Source of the DNA: an uncultured Anaerolineaceae bacterium
GTDB taxonomy: Bacteria > Chloroflexota > Anaerolineae > Anaerolineales > Anaerolineaceae
Direction of reading: 5' to 3'
NCBI GenBank assembly: GCA_937890875.1
Contig: CALAEB010000185.1
Coordinates: forward strand, 1 to 8,101
Length of the DNA: 8,101 nucleotides
In this document: piece after piece, positions 6,949 to 8,101 of the stretch
How positions within the stretch are numbered: the first letter of the stretch is position 1
How the letters are laid out: every line of letters starts with the position of its first letter
The notes under the pieces: generated by a model
The model's input: only the letters and a program-made list of their open reading frames with translations
The model's database searches: none
Told to the model about the DNA's origin: nothing
Made by a program: the position numbers and the translations under genes

Positions 6949-7097
6949 CAGATAAAAGCCGGTCTTCTGACTCAGGCACTCCCACCCTCCGCCTTCCCAA
7001 GGTTGAACTCAGTGACAATTGAAGGGTATTCAGCGTACCAATACAGCAACGGTAATTGCGCAGGATTCTCACCTGCTTCCCTAGCTGCTTCTATCTG
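6949..7097 (-). promoter_or_regulatory. Cobalamin riboswitch aptamer
   Basis: The minus strand carries the conserved cobalamin aptamer in order: P1 5' arm CAGATAGAAGC (7087-7097), GGGAAGCAGGTGAGAATCC followed by TGCGC (core with GGTG..AATCC), GCTGT, the GTCACTG element, TTGGGAAGGCG, and the B12-box-like AGTCAGAAGACCGGC (6958-6972). It closes with P1 3' arm GCTTTTATCTG (6949-6959). P1 is 11 bp with one G-U pair. The aptamer lies just upstream of the corrinoid importer and cbi genes and is followed by a terminator, so adenosyl- or other cobalamin should repress the whole operon by transcription termination. I cannot assign the ligand subtype (adenosyl versus aquo/methyl) from the sequence alone. 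Confidence 0.94.
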
Positions 7098-7114
7098 TTA
7101 AATTTTCTGCCTGA

Positions 7115-7123
7115 ATTGTATCA
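7115..7123 (-). promoter_or_regulatory. Promoter (extended -10) of the corrinoid operon
   Basis: TGATACAAT on the minus strand is an extended -10 (TGn plus TACAAT, 5 of 6 to consensus). Transcription would start near 7108, about ten bases before the 5' arm of riboswitch P1, as expected for a leader promoter. The hexamer at 17-bp spacing (TCGGAA) is a poor -35. A perfect TTGACA exists at 7147-7152 but at 26 bp it is too far for ordinary sigma-70 spacing. Confidence 0.55.
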
Positions 7124-7141
7124 TGAAAAACTTTGGCTTCC

Positions 7142-7215
7142 GAATCTGTCAATTCGGATTTTGAACAACTCCTGTACATCATATTTCCAAATCGCTGTTT
7201 CTGAATCCGTCAATT
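7142..7215 (-). repeat. Direct repeat of AATTGAC(A/G)GATTC
   Basis: On the minus strand AATTGACAGATTC (7142-7154) and AATTGACGGATTC (7203-7215) differ at one of 13 positions and are 61 bp apart, close to six helical turns. The copies lie 22 and 83 bp upstream of the operon's -10 box, a position suited to an activator or repressor. It could be chance; no regulator gene is in the window. Confidence 0.4.
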
Positions 7216-7277
7216 TTCATTGCCAAGACACAGGAATCCGAGGTATGCAAATCTCCTTCAAATAGAGCGGAGAAAGT

Positions 7278-7319
7278 TGTGGTTCTTTTTTACTCGAAAC
7301 GCGCGAAAAAAGAACCACA
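7278..7319. repeat. 14-bp perfect inverted repeat with 14-nt loop
   Basis: TGTGGTTCTTTTTT (7278-7291) and AAAAAAGAACCACA (7306-7319) are exact reverse complements around a CG-rich 14-base centre. The T-run is inside the stem next to the loop, and neither side is followed by a U-tract, so it does not have the layout of an intrinsic terminator for either strand. It could be a regulator site, a cruciform, an RNA hairpin or a dispersed palindromic element. Confidence 0.85.
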
Positions 7320-7390
7320 GATATCTCTCCCAATATTTTGAACCGCCGGCTAAGAGGGGACCCGGAAAAACGGGCCGGTTTCAGAGGGGG

Positions 7391-7396
7391 TATAAT
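7391..7396 (+). promoter_or_regulatory. -10 box of the plus-strand gene pair
   Basis: A perfect TATAAT lies 34 bases before the ATG at 7430, giving a predicted transcript start near 7403 and a short leader. No -35 hexamer of reasonable quality is found at 16-18 bp (sequences there are AAACGG-like). Confidence 0.5.
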
Positions 7397-7418
7397 AGTT
7401 GGACGAATAGAGAGGTTT

Positions 7419-7424
7419 AAGGAG
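7419..7424 (+). promoter_or_regulatory. Shine-Dalgarno site for the 7430 gene
   Basis: AAGGAG lies five bases before the ATG at 7430. It is the strongest ribosome binding site in the window and fixes this start. Confidence 0.75.
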
Positions 7425-7429
7425 TCTGA

Positions 7430-7855
7430 ATGAGTCGTGTACTCAACCCTGATAATGTGGGAAGCGAACGAACCCGATTAACCAAAACGATTGTGGTTGC
7501 AATTCGCGAATTGATGAAGCAAACCGAGCCGAACGATACCTCCCGCGATCTGATTGCGTATCTGCTTTTGTCTCTTGAACGGATTTATGAAACGGTTGAC
7601 ATATCGGTCGCCGCCTGGGAAAAACGCGGTTATTGGGTGAAGGCCGAACATTTCCGAATGGATTGGGACTGGACGCGGATTTTGGCGGAACGGCTCCGGC
7701 CGGCGGTGGAAGCCGAAGATTACGGCGAAATTATCCCGATCGCCGTAAAAATCGCGCAGGCCCTCAGCCAGATCAAAGTGTCTGAGAATCACCGGTATGG
7801 AACTCCCTGGACAGGATTCTGGCAAATTCTGCAAAGCCGCGAAAAAAAAGCCTGA
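7430..7855 (+). CDS. Small conserved-looking hypothetical protein, 141 aa
   Basis: I recognise no named domain. The protein is soluble, has no signal peptide or membrane segment, and looks mostly helical. It has an N-terminal SERTRLTKTIVVAIRELMKQ helix (12-31), a second helix LIAYLLLSLERIYETVDISV (41-60), a tryptophan-rich middle (W63, W69, W79, W81 within AAWEKRGYWVKAEHF and MDWDWT), a third amphipathic helix (IIPIAVKIAQALSQIKV, 101-117) and a C-terminal GTPWTGFW (124-131). The composition and clean SD support a real gene. From memory, similar proteins occur in Anaerolineae genomes, but I cannot verify this. It is divergent from the corrinoid operon, and its stop is 19 nt before the YigZ-family start, so the two plus-strand genes probably form a separate transcription unit. 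Nothing links it to B12. Confidence 0.85.
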   Translation: MSRVLNPDNVGSERTRLTKTIVVAIRELMKQTEPNDTSRDLIAYLLLSLERIYETVDISVAAWEKRGYWVKAEHFRMDWDWTRILAERLRPAVEAEDYGEIIPIAVKIAQALSQIKVSENHRYGTPWTGFWQILQSREKKA

Positions 7856-7874
7856 TCCGGGTGAAACTGCTGCG

Positions 7875-8101
7875 ATGGACGACCGATATCTGATCCCGGA
7901 AAAAAAAGTCAGCACTGAAATCATTGTCGTCAATTCGACCTTTATTGCGACGGCCGGTCCGGTATTCAGCACGGAAGAAGCGAAGGAATTCATCCGCTCT
8001 GTCCGGGCGGCTTATCCGGATGCGACACATCATGTGCCGGCTTATGTGATCGGGCATGGAAATTCAGTGATCGCGTATTGTAGTGATGACGGAGAGCCCT
8101 C
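7875..8101 (+). CDS. YigZ/IMPACT (UPF0029) family protein, N-terminal part (runs off right edge)
   Basis: The first 75 codons show the N-terminal domain of the YigZ/IMPACT family: STFIATAGPVFSTEEAKEFI (21-40), then YPDATHHVPAYVIG (47-60) and the diagnostic SDDGEP at 70-75. The following GTAG segment lies beyond the window. Eukaryotic IMPACT regulates GCN2; the bacterial members have no firmly established role, so I give only the family. The ATG at 7875 follows a GGGTGA about ten bases upstream, a modest SD. The reading frame stays open further upstream into the 141-aa gene, but residue 1 here fits the normal family N-terminus. It is probably co-transcribed with the preceding gene. Confidence 0.92.
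   Translation, partial: MDDRYLIPEKKVSTEIIVVNSTFIATAGPVFSTEEAKEFIRSVRAAYPDATHHVPAYVIGHGNSVIAYCSDDGEP

Larger units (their letters stand above)
7124..7390. other. Divergent intergenic region with repeats and a long palindrome, no gene seen
   Basis: No reading frame here has a convincing start, SD site or protein-like composition. The region between the two divergent promoters holds a 13-mer direct repeat (7142-7154 and 7203-7215), a 7-bp inverted repeat TCCGAAT/ATTCGGA (7139-7145 and 7152-7158), a 14-bp perfect palindrome (7278-7319), and a GC-rich small hairpin (GG-CCCG/CGGG-CC, 7358-7376, with one bulged A). The GC-rich hairpin lies where the -35 of the plus-strand promoter would be. Confidence 0.6.

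Noticed and set aside
6841..7429. CRISPR array, insertion sequence, tRNA or phage signs
   Set aside because: No regularly spaced repeats, transposase fragments, terminal inverted repeats with target duplication, or cloverleaf were seen here or elsewhere in the window.
7478..7993. Minus-strand frame of 171 codons opposite the hypothetical gene
   Set aside because: It spans two plus-strand genes with good start signals, has biased composition and no recognisable domain.

Overview
This window carries a cobalt/corrinoid uptake and anaerobic vitamin B12 synthesis operon on the minus strand. A divergent pair of unrelated plus-strand genes lies at the right edge. The base composition is moderate. 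The plus-strand pair (a small conserved-looking hypothetical protein followed by a YigZ/IMPACT-family protein), the anaerobic cobalamin route and S-layer-homology (SLH) anchoring together suggest an anaerobic bacterium, possibly of the Chloroflexota (Anaerolineae). That placement rests on remembered resemblance, not on a search.

Read along the minus strand from right to left, the region begins with an extended -10 promoter (about 7115-7123) and a complete cobalamin riboswitch aptamer (6949-7097). An 11-bp intrinsic terminator follows (6841-6878), and an upstream segment (6920-6934) is complementary to the terminator's 5' arm and loop. The first gene, a BtuC/FecCD-type permease, starts on the base after the terminator U-tract. 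Next come a BtuD/FecE-type ATPase (ATGA overlap), a CbiK-type sirohydrochlorin cobaltochelatase with a Sec signal peptide (13-nt gap), and a BtuF-like substrate-binding protein with a C-terminal SLH-like region (5-nt gap). CbiD follows (GTGA overlap). After a structured 185-base gap come a CbiE-CbiT fusion and the first 52 codons of CbiA, which runs off the left edge.

The genes form one physiological unit. Corrinoid sufficiency should be sensed by the riboswitch and stop transcription of both the importer and the synthesis genes. The importer brings in a corrinoid or corrinoid precursor. CbiK inserts cobalt into sirohydrochlorin, and CbiD, CbiET and CbiA act later in the ring pathway. The unusual point is topology: the chelatase appears to be exported and its gene sits between the ATPase and binding-protein genes, while the binding protein appears to be held to the cell wall by SLH repeats rather than by a lipid. 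A speculative reading is that cobalt insertion or salvage happens outside the membrane and the metallated tetrapyrrole is then imported.

Only two stretches lack genes: 1393-1577 (nested inverted repeats, a direct repeat, no convincing gene) and 6841-7429 (riboswitch leader, two promoters, a 14-bp perfect palindrome and a repeated 13-mer).
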